Positions 1 to 8,679 of a stretch of 64,000 nt of DNA are shown here, one piece after another. The notes beneath the pieces are model-generated. The model did no database searches, was not told the origin of the DNA, and saw nothing but the letters and a program-made list of their open reading frames with translations. The DNA is from Haematobia irritans (taxonomy: Eukaryota > Arthropoda > Insecta > Diptera > Muscidae), in NCBI RefSeq assembly GCF_050003625.1, contig NC_134399.1:146624473-146688472 (forward strand), read 5' to 3'. Made by a program: the position numbers and the translations under genes. Position 1 is the first letter of the stretch. Every line of letters starts with the position of its first letter.

Positions 1-400
1 TGTGGACCAATTTTTGCATGGTTGTTAGAGATCATATGCTGAAATTTCAGGTGGATCTGATGAAATTTGCTTCTCTTAGAGTCCCCGCAAGCCAAATTGG
101 GGGGTCCGTTTATATGGGGGCTATACGTAAAAGTGGACCGATATGGCCCATTTGTAATACCATCCGACCTACATCATTAACAACTACTTGTGCCAAGTTT
201 CAAGTCGATAGCTTGTTTCGTTCGGAAGTTATCGTGATTTCAACAGACGGACGGACGGACTGACATCAGATCGACTCAGAATTTCACCACGACCCAGAAT
301 ATATATACTTTATGGGGTCTTAGAGCAATATTTCGATGTGTTACAGGCGGAATGACAAAGTTAATATACCCCCATCCTATGGTGGAGGGTATAATAAAAT
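1..400 (-). mobile_element. Family A Helentron-like element, 5' part (cut by window edge)
   Basis: On the minus strand it begins TATACCCTCCACCATAGG and then runs through the family module (ACTTTATGGGGTC, GTCCGTCCGTC) into the last 153-bp body monomer. The opposite hairpin end lies outside the window. Readings of 81 and 69 codons here are repeat read-through, not genes. Confidence 0.75.
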
Positions 401-499
401 GAATTCTATTGTTTTGTTTTCAAAAATGTATGCTACTTCAATTTTATTCAATATACTCCACTTTTTTCCAAAATCTACTTCACTCAATTTTTCACTAGC

Positions 500-1200
500 G
501 GCAGCACTGTTCCTCAGTTATCTTTTATACTCTCCCGTATTCTAAGGTTGTCAATTTAGTGTTTTAGATATATGCATAATGCAAGACAGTACTCTCTCTT
601 TGCTATAGATCTAATATCTTGTGTGAGAGAGAAAGAGATTGTAGATAAATTCTTGCAGCGAAATTTCCGTTTCCATCGTTGAAGTGTTTTATATACACAT
701 CCGTTTCTCTATATACAGAGAATGTTGAGTATTTTTGTCTTCCAATAATTTTTTTAGCTAAAAGAGTGTTTAGTTATTCTCGATTGTTCCTCGAGTTCGG
801 TTTATTCAATGAATGATCGTGGATCGGCTTGTGAAAAATATATTTTGTTTTATTATATGCCCAGTAAATTTTTTGGAAAATGTCTGTGTGCTTTTGTAAA
901 CTTTTAGACTGTACCGCAAAAAACACAATATAAAGGGAATTGTGTTGTGTACCTAGATTGTGTTGAAAATATTCGATACAATTTTATTCTACTATCAAAT
1001 TATGTACATCAAACCATTAAAACAAAATGCAAACACAAAAACAAAATGCAAACCCATGGACCTTCTCTCTCATATTTAAGCCTTTTTGCAAGTTGTGTGT
1101 GTCTAAAAAATGTTTTTAAACGTTTTTAGACGTTTGTACAGTACCTACAGTGTGTTGTATATATAATGGCGAGTAATAAGTAATTGTACGTGGAACTTTC
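500..1200 (+). promoter_or_regulatory. T unit 1: promoter-like repeat with Inr and DPE
   Basis: First member of the T-unit array. It has GAGAG stretches (about 625-640), the CCGTTTC...ATATACAGAGAATGT block, then TTAGTT at 770-775. Taking the A at 772 as +1, GGTTT lies at +28 to +32 (799-803), the position of a downstream promoter element. The far end (1080-1190) matches the first-exon end of the T1 subtype, including ATGGCGAGTAATAAG at 1167, where the reading frame soon stops. No TATA box is placed at -30. Promoter function is inferred from motif geometry and conservation between copies. Confidence 0.5.
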
Positions 1201-1216
1201 TTGCAATTAAATTATT

Positions 1217-1289
1217 CTTCTCGAGGAACACTCGAGAATAACTAAACACTCTTTTTTTAGCGAAATTGTTATTGGATACCAAAAAAACG
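1217..1289 (-). repeat. Inverted fragment of a T-unit core promoter
   Basis: Reverse complement of the 1683-1755 part of T unit 2, from GGTATCCAATAAC through TTAGTTATTCTCGAG. It sits between units 1 and 2 and points the other way, so a local rearrangement took place inside the array. Confidence 0.7.
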
Positions 1290-1298
1290 TTTTGATTC

Positions 1299-2000
1299 TA
1301 ATCAATTTCCAACACACTTAGATAAAATTATGTATAACAAAACATCAATGTACTCTTAGAGTCATTATTGTTGTTGTTGGTGTGGGTTTAGGTATTTTGC
1401 AAAATCAAAACAAACAAGAAATACAAAATCATTTAACTTCTCTCTTAAATTATCTTTTTATACTCACTCACATTCCCAGTGTTGTCAATTTAGTGTTTTA
1501 TATATAGGTTTACTGCAAAACAGTACAATAAAGAGTTTCCTGACTCTCTTCACAATAGCTCAAATATATTGTGTGTGTGAGAGATGGGGAGAGAGAGAGA
1601 GTAGATAAATTCTCGCAACGGAAATTTTCGTTTCCATCGTTTAGATATACATCCGTTTCTCTATATACAGAGAATGTGCGTGTTTTTGGTATCCAATAAC
1701 AATTTCGCTAAAAAAGAGGGTTTAGTTATTCTCGAGTGTTCCTCGAGTTCGGCTTATTCAATGAATGAACGTGGATCGGTTTTTTGTGAGACGGCTTGTG
1801 AAAAATATACATATTTTATTTTATTAAATGACCCGTAAATTTTTTGGAAAATAATTTCTTTGGCTGTGTGCTTTTGAAAACTTTTGAACTGTACCGCAAC
1901 AAATACAATATAAAGGAATTGTGCTGTGTACCTAGATTGTGTTGAATGTAGAATTGTGAGAAGTCAGTGAAGGTATGTATAATGAATATTCTTGCAATCA
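1299..2000 (+). promoter_or_regulatory. T unit 2 (T2 subtype): promoter-like repeat
   Basis: Starts AATCAATTTCCAAC, passes a GTTGTTGTTG tract, CTCTCTTAAATTATC, CCCAGTGTTGTCAATTTAGTG, and a GAGAGA tract at 1580-1605. TTAGTT is at 1722-1727 (A+1 at 1724) and GGCTT at +28 (1751-1755), a weak DPE match. The sequence between (TTCTCGAGTGTTCCTCGAG) looks like alternating heat-shock-element pentamers. It ends GTCAGTGAAG|GTATGT near 1970, a good 5' splice site, but the upstream ATG found in other units reads ATTG here. Confidence 0.5.
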
Positions 2001-2287
2001 AATTTATGTGCTGAATATGACATTTATGCCAAACAAATTCAATGCAATTTTATTCGTGTTTCTTCTTGTTATGTACATACTTAGCGAAAACAAAATGCAA
2101 ACCCATGGACTTTCTCTCTCATATTTAACCCTTAAATGCACAAGCTCACCGATTCCTCCGAAAAAATATATAATGTGCAAATTGTAAATAAAGAACATCT
2201 GTATACCACATTAAAAAAATAGTGGTTGTATCTTAAAAAATACTGTGCGAATTATTTTTTTTTTTATTTTAAATTTTTATTTACAAA
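2001..2287 (+). other. Array body, no gene seen
   Basis: AT-rich spacer following T unit 2. It contains ACCCATGGAC and AATGTGCAAATTGTAAATAAAG, the last resembling a polyadenylation signal (AATAAA at about 2187). The same spacer recurs at 8396-8680. Confidence 0.4.
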
Positions 2288-2807
2288 CACACAAAAAAAG
2301 TGAACCCAACGAGGAAGAAAATGTAGGTATATTTTAGAAAATTTTAACTAAAATAGTTTTCTAATTGCAAAATGTTATAAATAAGTTAATACTTTTTCGG
2401 AAGATTTTTTTTTGTTAAATAATTAATTTTTTTCTGTTGTTCAAGAAAATTTCATATGCTGAAATAAAAAATTGGATTTAAAAATTGTTAAAATGTCTTT
2501 AGCGCTGTACGAAGTTCAAGACAGGTACAAGTTTAGCAAAATTTACTCATTTGAGAGACTTATGAACTCAATTTAAGCAAACTTCTGCCATTTTAGGAAA
2601 ATATGAACTATTTTATTTTGTAATAAAATTGTGCACTATATTTGTATAGAACTTTTTTCTTATTTTTAGTTCACGTCATTAAAGTTAGCAAAAAATTATT
2701 CAAATAAGGAACATTTACTCATATTGTGCAAAATTTAACTAAAATCAACTAATCTTCATGAACTAAAATAAAATTCAGTTGGCATTAGAGCCCCTTTTTT
2801 CTGCGTG
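2288..2807 (+). mobile_element. CAC-ended MITE-like element in array body
   Basis: Ends are CACACAAAAAAAGTGAACCC on the left and, reversed, CACGCAGAAAAAAGGGGCTC on the right, like the TA-flanked elements elsewhere in the window. The interior repeats words such as AACTAAAATAG and AGTTCA...TGAACT. No coding frame. It predates the tandem duplication, since the second copy spans 8680-11174. Confidence 0.5.
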
Positions 2808-3205
2808 AATAGACAGTTTGATTTTAGTAAAGAATATATATATGTTTACCCTACACAGCTTTTTTACCAATATTACTTTAATCTCTGGTAAATATTATTA
2901 AACTTCCAATTTGTATTTTTGATCACAATTTGATTTTTAATTTTGGCGTCAGATTACACAGAAGTACAACGAATTTTCCGAAAAACTTATTTTTAGAAAT
3001 AGCGCTATGACGTACTAAATACAACAAACCTAATTTTATAGATTTCGGTCAACATTTTAAGGCGTACAATTTTCTAACAAAATGTACTTTCTCCATAAAT
3101 CCATTAATATCTATTTATATATTGAACACTAAAATACCATGTTATTAATACATTTATAAACTATTTTTGTATAGAAGGTTTTTGCTAATAGTTTTCCTTC
3201 AGACA
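2808..3205 (+). repeat. Array body with a short direct repeat
   Basis: The stretch 2988-3065 (AGAAATAGCGCTATGACGTAC ... GATTTCGGTC, spaced) recurs at 5228-5305, giving an internal direct repeat of about 80 bp. In the second duplication copy the pair is at 11350-11430 and 11700-11765. Nothing coding is visible. Confidence 0.6.
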
Positions 3206-3207
3206 TA

Positions 3208-4140
3208 AAGGGTGATTCTTTTGAGGTTAGGATTTTCATGCATTAGTATTTGACAGATCACGTGGGATTTCAGACATGGTGTCAAAGAGAAAGATGCTCA
3301 GTATGCTTTGACATTTCATCATGAATAGACTTACTAACGAGCCACAACGTCAAATTTTCAGTGAATGGGCCCTAGAAAAGTTGGCAGAAAATCCGCTTTT
3401 TTATCGACAAATTTTGTTCAGCGATGAGGCTCATTTCTGGTTGAATGGCTACGTAAATAAGCAAAATTGCCGCATTTGGAGTGAAGAGCAACCAGAAGCC
3501 GTTCAAGAACTGCCCATGCATCCCGAAAAATGCACTGTTTGGTGTGGTTTGTACGCTGGTGGAATCATTGGACCGTATTTTTTCAAAGATGCTGTTGGAC
3601 GCAACGTTACGGTGAATGGCGATCGCTATCGTTCGATGCTAACAAACTTTTTGTTGCCAAAAATGGAAGAACTGAACTTGGTTGACATGTGGTTTCAACA
3701 AGATGGCGCTACATGCCACACAGCTCGCGATTCTATGACCATTTTGAGGGAAAACTTCGGAGAACAATTCATCTCAAGAAATGGACCGGTAAGTTGGCCA
3801 CCAAGATCATGCGATTTGACGCCTTTAGACTATTGTTTGTGGGGCTACGTCAAGTCTAAAGTCTACAGAAATAAGCCAGCAACTATTCCAGCTTTGGAAG
3901 ACAACATTTCCGAAGAAATTCGGGCTATTCCGGCCGAAATGCTCGAAAAAGTTGCCCAAAATTGGACTTTCTGAATGGACCACCTAAGACGCAGCCGCGG
4001 TCAACATTTAAATGAAATTATCTTCAAAAAGTAAATGTCATGGACCAATCTAACGTTTCAAATAAAGAACCGATGAGATTTTGCAAATTTTATGCGTTTT
4101 TTTTTTTAAAAAGTTATCAAGCTCTTAACAAATCACCCTT
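3208..4140 (+). mobile_element. DD41D (rosa-like) Tc1/mariner element, internally deleted, copy 1
   Basis: 933 bp with 10-bp terminal inverted repeats AAGGGTGATT flanked by TA on both sides (3206-3207, 4141-4142). The paralogous empty site in the second duplication copy (11541-11556) reads the same flanks with CA in place of TA, so the limits are set by comparison. It lies head-to-head with a near-identical copy 65 bp downstream. Confidence 0.92.
3321..3974 (+). CDS. DD41D transposase without its DNA-binding domain, premature stop
   Basis: 217 codons. The catalytic core is present: Asp35 in FSDEAHFWLNG, Asp128 in WFQQDGATCHTA and Asp170 in CDLTPLDYCLWGY. Forty-one residues separate the last two, which fits the DD41D (rosa-like) branch of the IS630-Tc1-mariner superfamily. 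The N-terminus MNRLTNE is joined directly to PQRQIFSEWALEKL; family members known to me have about 120 residues of helix-turn-helix DNA-binding region between these two motifs, so an in-frame internal deletion is inferred. The family C-terminus ending NEIIFKK is cut off by TGA after NWTF (an Arg codon in copy 2). The catalytic triad alone should not bind the element ends, so this copy is unlikely to be autonomous. The ATG at 3321 is chosen because MNRLTNE matches the usual family start. Confidence 0.85.
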   Translation: MNRLTNEPQRQIFSEWALEKLAENPLFYRQILFSDEAHFWLNGYVNKQNCRIWSEEQPEAVQELPMHPEKCTVWCGLYAGGIIGPYFFKDAVGRNVTVNGDRYRSMLTNFLLPKMEELNLVDMWFQQDGATCHTARDSMTILRENFGEQFISRNGPVSWPPRSCDLTPLDYCLWGYVKSKVYRNKPATIPALEDNISEEIRAIPAEMLEKVAQNWTF

Positions 4141-4205
4141 TATTATCATTAAAGAACAAAACAAAAAATATTATGTACTATACCACAATTCTAATATTCT
4201 AGATA

Positions 4206-5140
4206 AAGGGTGATTTGTTAAGAGCTTGATAACTTTAAAAAAAAAAAAAAACGCATAAAATTTGCAAAATCTCATCGGTTCTTTATTTGAAACGTTAGAT
4301 TGGTCCATGACATTTACTTTTTGAAGATAATTTCATTTAAATGTTGACCGCGGCTGCGTCTTAGGTGGTCCATTCGGAAAGTCCAATTTTGGGCAACTTT
4401 TTCGAGCATTTCGGCCGGAATAGCCCGAATTTCTTCGGAAATGTTGTCTTCCAAAGCTGGAATAGTTGCTGGCTTATTTCTGTAGACTTTAGACTTGACG
4501 TAGCCCCACAAAAAATAGTCTAAAGGCGTCAAATCGCATGATCTTGGTGGCCAACTTACCGGTCCATTTCTTGAGATGAATTGTTCTCCCAAGTTTTCCC
4601 TCAAAATGGCCATAGAATCGCGAGCTGTGTGGCATGTAGCGCCATCTTGTTGAAACCACATGTCAACCAAGTTCAGTTCTTCCATTTTTGGCAACAAAAA
4701 GTTTGTTAGCATCGAACGATAGCGATCGCCATTCACCGTAACGTTGCGTCCAACAGCATCTTTGAAAAAATACGGTCCAATGATTCCACCAGCGTACAAA
4801 CCACACCAAACAGTGCATTTTTCGGGATGCATGGGCAGTTCTTGAACGGCTTCTGGTTGCTCTTCACTCCAAATGCGGCAATTTTGCTTATTTACGTAGC
4901 CATTCAACCAGAAATGAGCCTCATCGCTGAACAAAATTTGTCGATAAAAAAGCAGATTTTCTGCCAACTTTTCTAGGGCCCATTCACTGAAAATTTGACG
5001 TTGTGGCTCGTTAGTAAGTCTATTCATGATGAAATGTCAAAGCATACTGAGCATCTTTCTCTTTGACACCATGTCTGAAATCCCACGTGATCTGTCAAAT
5101 ACTAATGCATGAAAATCCTAACCTCAAAAGAATCACCCTT
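4206..5140 (-). mobile_element. DD41D (rosa-like) Tc1/mariner element, internally deleted, copy 2
   Basis: 935 bp, inverted relative to copy 1 and differing by few substitutions. Same AAGGGTGATT ends with TA target duplication (4204-4205, 5141-5142). The empty site at 11600-11622 reads ATTCTAGATATAAGG, exactly the flanks with one TA, so insertion was clean. The shared internal deletion shows both copies descend from one deleted ancestor. Confidence 0.93.
4314..5027 (-). CDS. DD41D transposase without its DNA-binding domain, full C-terminus
   Basis: 237 codons, open from MNRLTNE to NEIIFKK. It has the same in-frame loss of the N-terminal helix-turn-helix region as the neighbour at 3321-3974, and the same triad Asp35, Asp128, Asp170 (DD41D). 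It differs by a handful of residues (for example Leu for Pro at 25, Ala for Thr in the MTIL segment, Phe for Cys in DYFLW) and keeps Arg where the neighbour has a stop. An uninterrupted 237-codon frame in a non-autonomous element could mean recent amplification or selection for a short protein; a truncated transposase may act as an inhibitor, as in some other DNA transposons, but that is speculation. No promoter is recognisable beyond the element ends. Confidence 0.87.
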   Translation of the reverse strand: MNRLTNEPQRQIFSEWALEKLAENLLFYRQILFSDEAHFWLNGYVNKQNCRIWSEEQPEAVQELPMHPEKCTVWCGLYAGGIIGPYFFKDAVGRNVTVNGDRYRSMLTNFLLPKMEELNLVDMWFQQDGATCHTARDSMAILRENLGEQFISRNGPVSWPPRSCDLTPLDYFLWGYVKSKVYRNKPATIPALEDNISEEIRAIPAEMLEKVAQNWTFRMDHLRRSRGQHLNEIIFKK

Positions 5141-5142
5141 TA

Positions 5143-5664
5143 TAAGGCTAAGCCACTTCTGTGCAATACCTTTAGAAAGATAAGAAAGAAAATTGAATAA
5201 TCTTACTATTAAATAAAGAATGAATAAATTATTTTTAGAAGTAGCGCTATGATGTACTAAATAAAACAAACCTAATTTCATAGATTTCGGTCAAAATTTT
5301 AAGACATAAGATTTTTTTTGGTTGTATCTTGAAAAATACAACGCGTATTTAAGGGTTAAGTTTATTTTTTCGCATTATTGTAATATCACTATATCACTAT
5401 GCTTTCCGTTTTAATCATAGTGCTGTTAATTTCGTAGAGCACAGAAACTTTTATTCAATTTTCTGTTTTAATAATGGCTCGAAAAATTTATCAAGAAAAT
5501 GTTGCTATACATTTCAGTGACCGTACAAATGTTTCACGTTAACTAAAGCATAAGAAAATTGTTGTAAACTTTTCCAAATAGTAAGAATATACTAAAGTGT
5601 GGTTAATATGATCATTATGATTTTCTTGTTGTATTTTTTAAATTTGAAATTAATTTTTTTTCGT
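5143..5664 (+). other. Array body, no gene seen
   Basis: AT-rich continuation of the duplicated backbone, matched at 11611-12106. Contains the second member of the 80-bp direct repeat (5228-5305). No coding frame or RNA signal found. Confidence 0.5.
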
Positions 5665-5667
5665 TTA

Positions 5668-6031
5668 AGGCCGATATGCACCTCTAGCGAAATTTTCGGT
5701 AGCAAAAGTTTATTTAAGTCTACAACAAAAAAACAGGGCTGTGTACACAAATTTTAAAGCAGCTAATCGCTTTTAAAAATTGTTAATATATGTTCCAAAT
5801 ATTCCTCAAATAAATTGTTTATTATTTACAGACCTTTTAAAACTTTTACGCACACAATGTTTGTAATAAATTAAATGTTTGCTGCCAAAATATGCTTTTG
5901 ACAACCCTGTTATTTTCATTAGAGGTGCGTACCAGCTTACGAAATTGAACGCTACCGGAAATTTCGTTAGCATAAATAGCAATGCATTTCTTATGGGAAT
6001 GAAATTTTTCGCTAGAGGTGCATACCGGCCT
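5668..6031. mobile_element. MITE with about 28-bp TIRs and TTA target duplication (PIF/Harbinger-like)
   Basis: 364 bp. Left end AGGCCGATATGCACCTCTAG, right end its inverted near-copy AGGCCGGTATGCACCTCTAG. Flanked by TTA at 5665-5667 and 6032-6034. The second duplication copy has the empty site CGTTTAATTGG at 12104-12114. A 3-bp TTA duplication is typical of PIF/Harbinger; the superfamily call is inferred from this and not from any transposase. Confidence 0.8.
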
Positions 6032-6375
6032 TTAACTGGAAGTTGTTTTCTTTGGTGTCTACACGCAAAAAAATAATTCTTTCCTCCCAAACGAAATTTT
6101 AGAAAAACAAAGTTCGTTTCTCACAGCTTTTCGCTGTAAGGAAGTGTATTTGGAAGAAAAGTATATACTTTTTGAGATAAACGTTTATTATTTTCCAGGA
6201 TGTAAAAACAATTTCATAAAGACAAACTCAAAAAAAAAAAGACATTGTTTTCTTGCTAATTGCATTTTCTCTCACATCCACGAGGTTTTTTAGTTCGTAA
6301 CACCTTTTCCTGTAATACCAACAATGTAGAAGAAATTATACGATTTTATAAATTTTTAAAATTTTGTTACCTTTC

Positions 6376-6440
6376 GCCTGGACGGAGAATCGAACCGGAC
6401 CATGCACTTTGTAAGCCAACACACTAACCACTGAGATATG
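6376..6440 (-). ncRNA. tRNA-like segment (Pol III boxes), minus strand
   Basis: Read on the minus strand: TATCTCAGTGGTTAGTGTG (A-box-like) and, about 35 bases later, GGTTCGATTCTCCG (B-box). The stems do not pair well enough for a working tRNA. Related copies lie at 12438-12502, 48850-48915 and 59563-59640, so it is a repeat-borne SINE head and not a tRNA gene. Confidence 0.5.
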
Positions 6441-6558
6441 TTTCTGTTATGGTCATCAATAGATAAATATCCATATAAGTTATATTTATATAGCATAGCT
6501 TGCGGCGCGCACGAACCGAATAAACAAAGTTTATTTAACATAAACAAACATTTAGTTT

Positions 6559-6632
6559 GGCACCGTGGCGCAGTGGTTGCTACGTCCGACTTGGATGCCA
6601 AGGGTCGTGGGTTCGATCCCTGCTTCGACCCA
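6559..6632 (+). ncRNA. tRNA-like segment (Pol III boxes), plus strand
   Basis: GCACCGTGGCGCAGTGGTT (A-box-like) and GTGGGTTCGATCCCTGC (B-box), followed by an oligo-T run that could end Pol III transcripts. The words CACCGTGG, GGTCGTGGGTTCGAT and CCTGCTTCGACC are the same as in the head of the window's SINEs, so both derive from one tRNA-like ancestor. Confidence 0.55.
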
Positions 6633-6930
6633 AGTTTTTTTTTGTACATATATTCTAGATATGTTCGAGAGATTCCGACAAAATGTTCAACATAACATTG
6701 CAGTATATTAAATTTTGAACTGTAAAATATGTCTTATTAACTACCTAAAGTCAGAAAAGAACAGTGTTTGATATAAACGAAATGGACTGTGTTGTTGTTT
6801 CAAAAATAACTTTTTTAATGAAAAAATAAAAATTTTGTAACAAACAAATTTTTTTAAATTTTGGAAACAATTCAAAAAACTCTAACAAAAAAAACCGTTT
6901 CCGGTACACGTTTTGTTTTCTTTGCGTGTA

Positions 6931-7289
6931 TAATTCAAAATGAATTATATGTCACATTGACAAATTCAAATTTCTACGACTCCTAAACAATTGTTTTATA
7001 TTCAAATTGTTTTTTCTTTAGCCTACTTGAGAAATCTTAAAGTAGAAAACGCTTCACAAGCAGACCTACAGGTGATTGTTAAATTCTTCTTTTTTGTAAA
7101 CGTTTGAAAACGAAACGTTTTTCCACCAAAAAACACCAACCACGCATGGTGTTTTGCTAAACTCTTCTATTTTTTTATGAGATGTGCTTAAATGCGTTAC
7201 ATACTGCAGTTAAAACAAATTTGTTTTTTTTTTTTGTCTTTGTTTGAGAAAAAGACATTCAACAAGTTTCAACAAAGAGATGTTTTGTT
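6931..7289 (+). other. Array body upstream of T unit 3, no gene seen
   Basis: Contains TTAGCCTACTTGAGAAATC and ACCTACAGGTGATTGTTAAA, blocks that also precede T units 5 (13070-13370) and 7 (14430-14690). They therefore belong to the array repeat and not to an insertion. Confidence 0.5.
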
Positions 7290-7693
7290 TTAAAATAAGA
7301 CCTCTCTTTCTCTCCGAGAATATCCGTTTCCACTAATTGATATTTTTGATGTTTCCATCCGTTTCTATTCTATGCAGAAAGTGTTGCTTCATTGTAGGTA
7401 TCCAGCAACTATTTAGCGAGAAGGCCGGTTAGTTCTAATCAAGCGTTCATTTCGATCGGTTGTTGTCTTGCTTCGTCGTTGATTTTTTGTTTTGCTTGTG
7501 AAATATATACTGTGTTTATTGATAATCTAAATGACTACTTAAGTTGTGTGTGGCTATGAAATGTTTTTAAGCGTTTTTAGACGTTTGTACTGTACCTAAT
7601 GTGTGTTGTATATAATGGCGAGTAATAGTAAAGGTATGTCGAACTTTCCTGCAATTACAATAGTCTTCTGCATGTAGCTTTCCAGTTTTGCTA
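7290..7693 (+). promoter_or_regulatory. T unit 3 (T1 subtype): promoter plus first exon candidate
   Basis: TATA-less. TTAGTT at 7429-7434 with A+1 at 7431; GGTTG at 7458-7462 is exactly +28 to +32 and fits the DPE consensus RGWYV. About 184 bases downstream lies ATG (7615) opening ATGGCGAGTAATAGTAAAG, directly followed by GTATGT (7634), a strong insect 5' splice site. The inferred first exon is 203 nt, the same length as in unit 5. TACTAAT (7693) resembles a branch point but no acceptor is clear. Confidence 0.55.
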
Positions 7694-8395
7694 CTAATCA
7701 ATTTCCAACGCACTCATATAAAACTATGTATAAGAAAACATCAATGTACTCTTGGAGTCATTATTGTTGTTGTTGTTGTGTGTTAAGGCATTGTGCAAAA
7801 CCAAAACAAACAAAAAATGCAAATTCATTGAACCTCTCTCTTAAATTATCTTTTTATTCTCTCTCGCATTCCCAGTGTTGTCAATTTAGTGTTTTATATA
7901 TAGGTTTACTGCAAGGCAGTACAATAAAGAGTTTCCTGACTCTCTTCACAATAGCTCAAATATATTGTGTGTGCGAGAGATGGGGAGAGAGAGTAGATAA
8001 ATTCTCGCAACAGAAATTTCCGTTTTAGATATACATCCGTTTCTCTATATACAGTGAATGTGCGTGTTTTTGGTATCCAATAACAATTTTGCTGAAAAAG
8101 AGTGTTTAGTTATTCTCGAGTGTTCCTCGAGTTCGGCTTATTCAATGAATTATCGTGGATCGGTTTGTTGTGAGACGGCTTGTGAAAAATATACATATTT
8201 TGTTTTATTAAATGACCAGTAAATTTTTTGGAAAATAATTTCTTTGACTGTGTGCTTTTGAAAACTTTTGAAGTGTACCGCAACAAATACAATATAAAGG
8301 AATTTTGTGGTGTACCTAGATTGTGATGAATGTAGAATTGTGAGAAGTCAGTGAAGGTATGTATAATGAATATTCTTGCAATCAAATTTATGTGC
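7694..8395 (+). promoter_or_regulatory. T unit 4 (T2 subtype): promoter-like repeat
   Basis: Duplicate of unit 2. GAGAGA tract at 7975-7995, TTAGTT with A+1 at 8108, GGCTT at +28 (8135-8139). A TTCTCGAGTGTTCCTCGAG block lies between them. Ends GTCAGTGAAG|GTATGT near 8365. Confidence 0.5.
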
Positions 8396-8679
8396 TGAAT
8401 ATGACATTTATGCCAAACAAATTCAATGCAATTTTATTCGTGTTTCTTCTTGTTATGTACATACTTAGCGAAAACAAAATGCAAACCCATGGACCTTCTC
8501 TCTCGTATTTAACCCTTACAAGGGTCACCGATTCTTAAATGCACAAGGTCACCGCTTCCTCCGAAAAAATATATAATGTGCAAATTGTAAATAAAGAACA
8601 TCTGTATACCACATTAAAAAAATAGTGGTTGTATCTTAAAAAATACGGTGCGAATTATACTAAATTTTTATTTACAAAC
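8396..8679 (+). other. Array body, no gene seen
   Basis: Copy of 2001-2287, with a short local duplication of CACCGATTC / CACCGCTTC around 8525-8555. Confidence 0.4.

Larger units (their letters stand above)
6062..6928. mobile_element. TA-flanked CACGCA-ended element carrying two tRNA-like segments
   Basis: 867 bp. Ends CACGCAAAAAAATAATTC and, reversed, CACGCAAAGAAAACAAAACG; TA on both sides (6060-6061, 6929-6930). Inside, two divergent tRNA-like segments with Pol III A- and B-box matches. The second duplication copy is 12137-12991, so insertion preceded duplication. It shares an internal block (ACATTGTT...TTACAG, AACTAAAAAA, CACGAG) with the 970-bp element at 15364-16333, so the two families are related. 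Confidence 0.8.
1299..7693 (+). repeat. Tandem duplication, copy 1 (about 4.16 kb without insertions)
   Basis: Collinear with 7694-13772: T2 unit, AT-rich body, CACGCA-ended element with tRNA-like segments, then T1 unit. Later insertions present only in this copy are two DD41D elements and a 364-bp MITE; the matching empty sites are visible in copy 2. It lacks the 2-kb family D element that copy 2 carries at the site equivalent to about 2657. Confidence 0.9.

Noticed and set aside
500..2000. T units as LTRs of a retrotransposon
   Set aside because: No primer-binding site, polypurine tract, TG..CA borders or gag/pol remains were seen, and units occur as a T1-T2 array with spacer, not as pairs around an internal region.
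3208..5140. DD41D pair as a composite or fold-back transposon
   Set aside because: Each arm has its own TA duplication and separate empty site 63 bp apart in the duplicate, so they are two insertions.
6559..6632. A functional tRNA gene
   Set aside because: A- and B-boxes are good but anticodon and acceptor stems do not pair properly, and the segment is part of a repeated element and of the SINE head.
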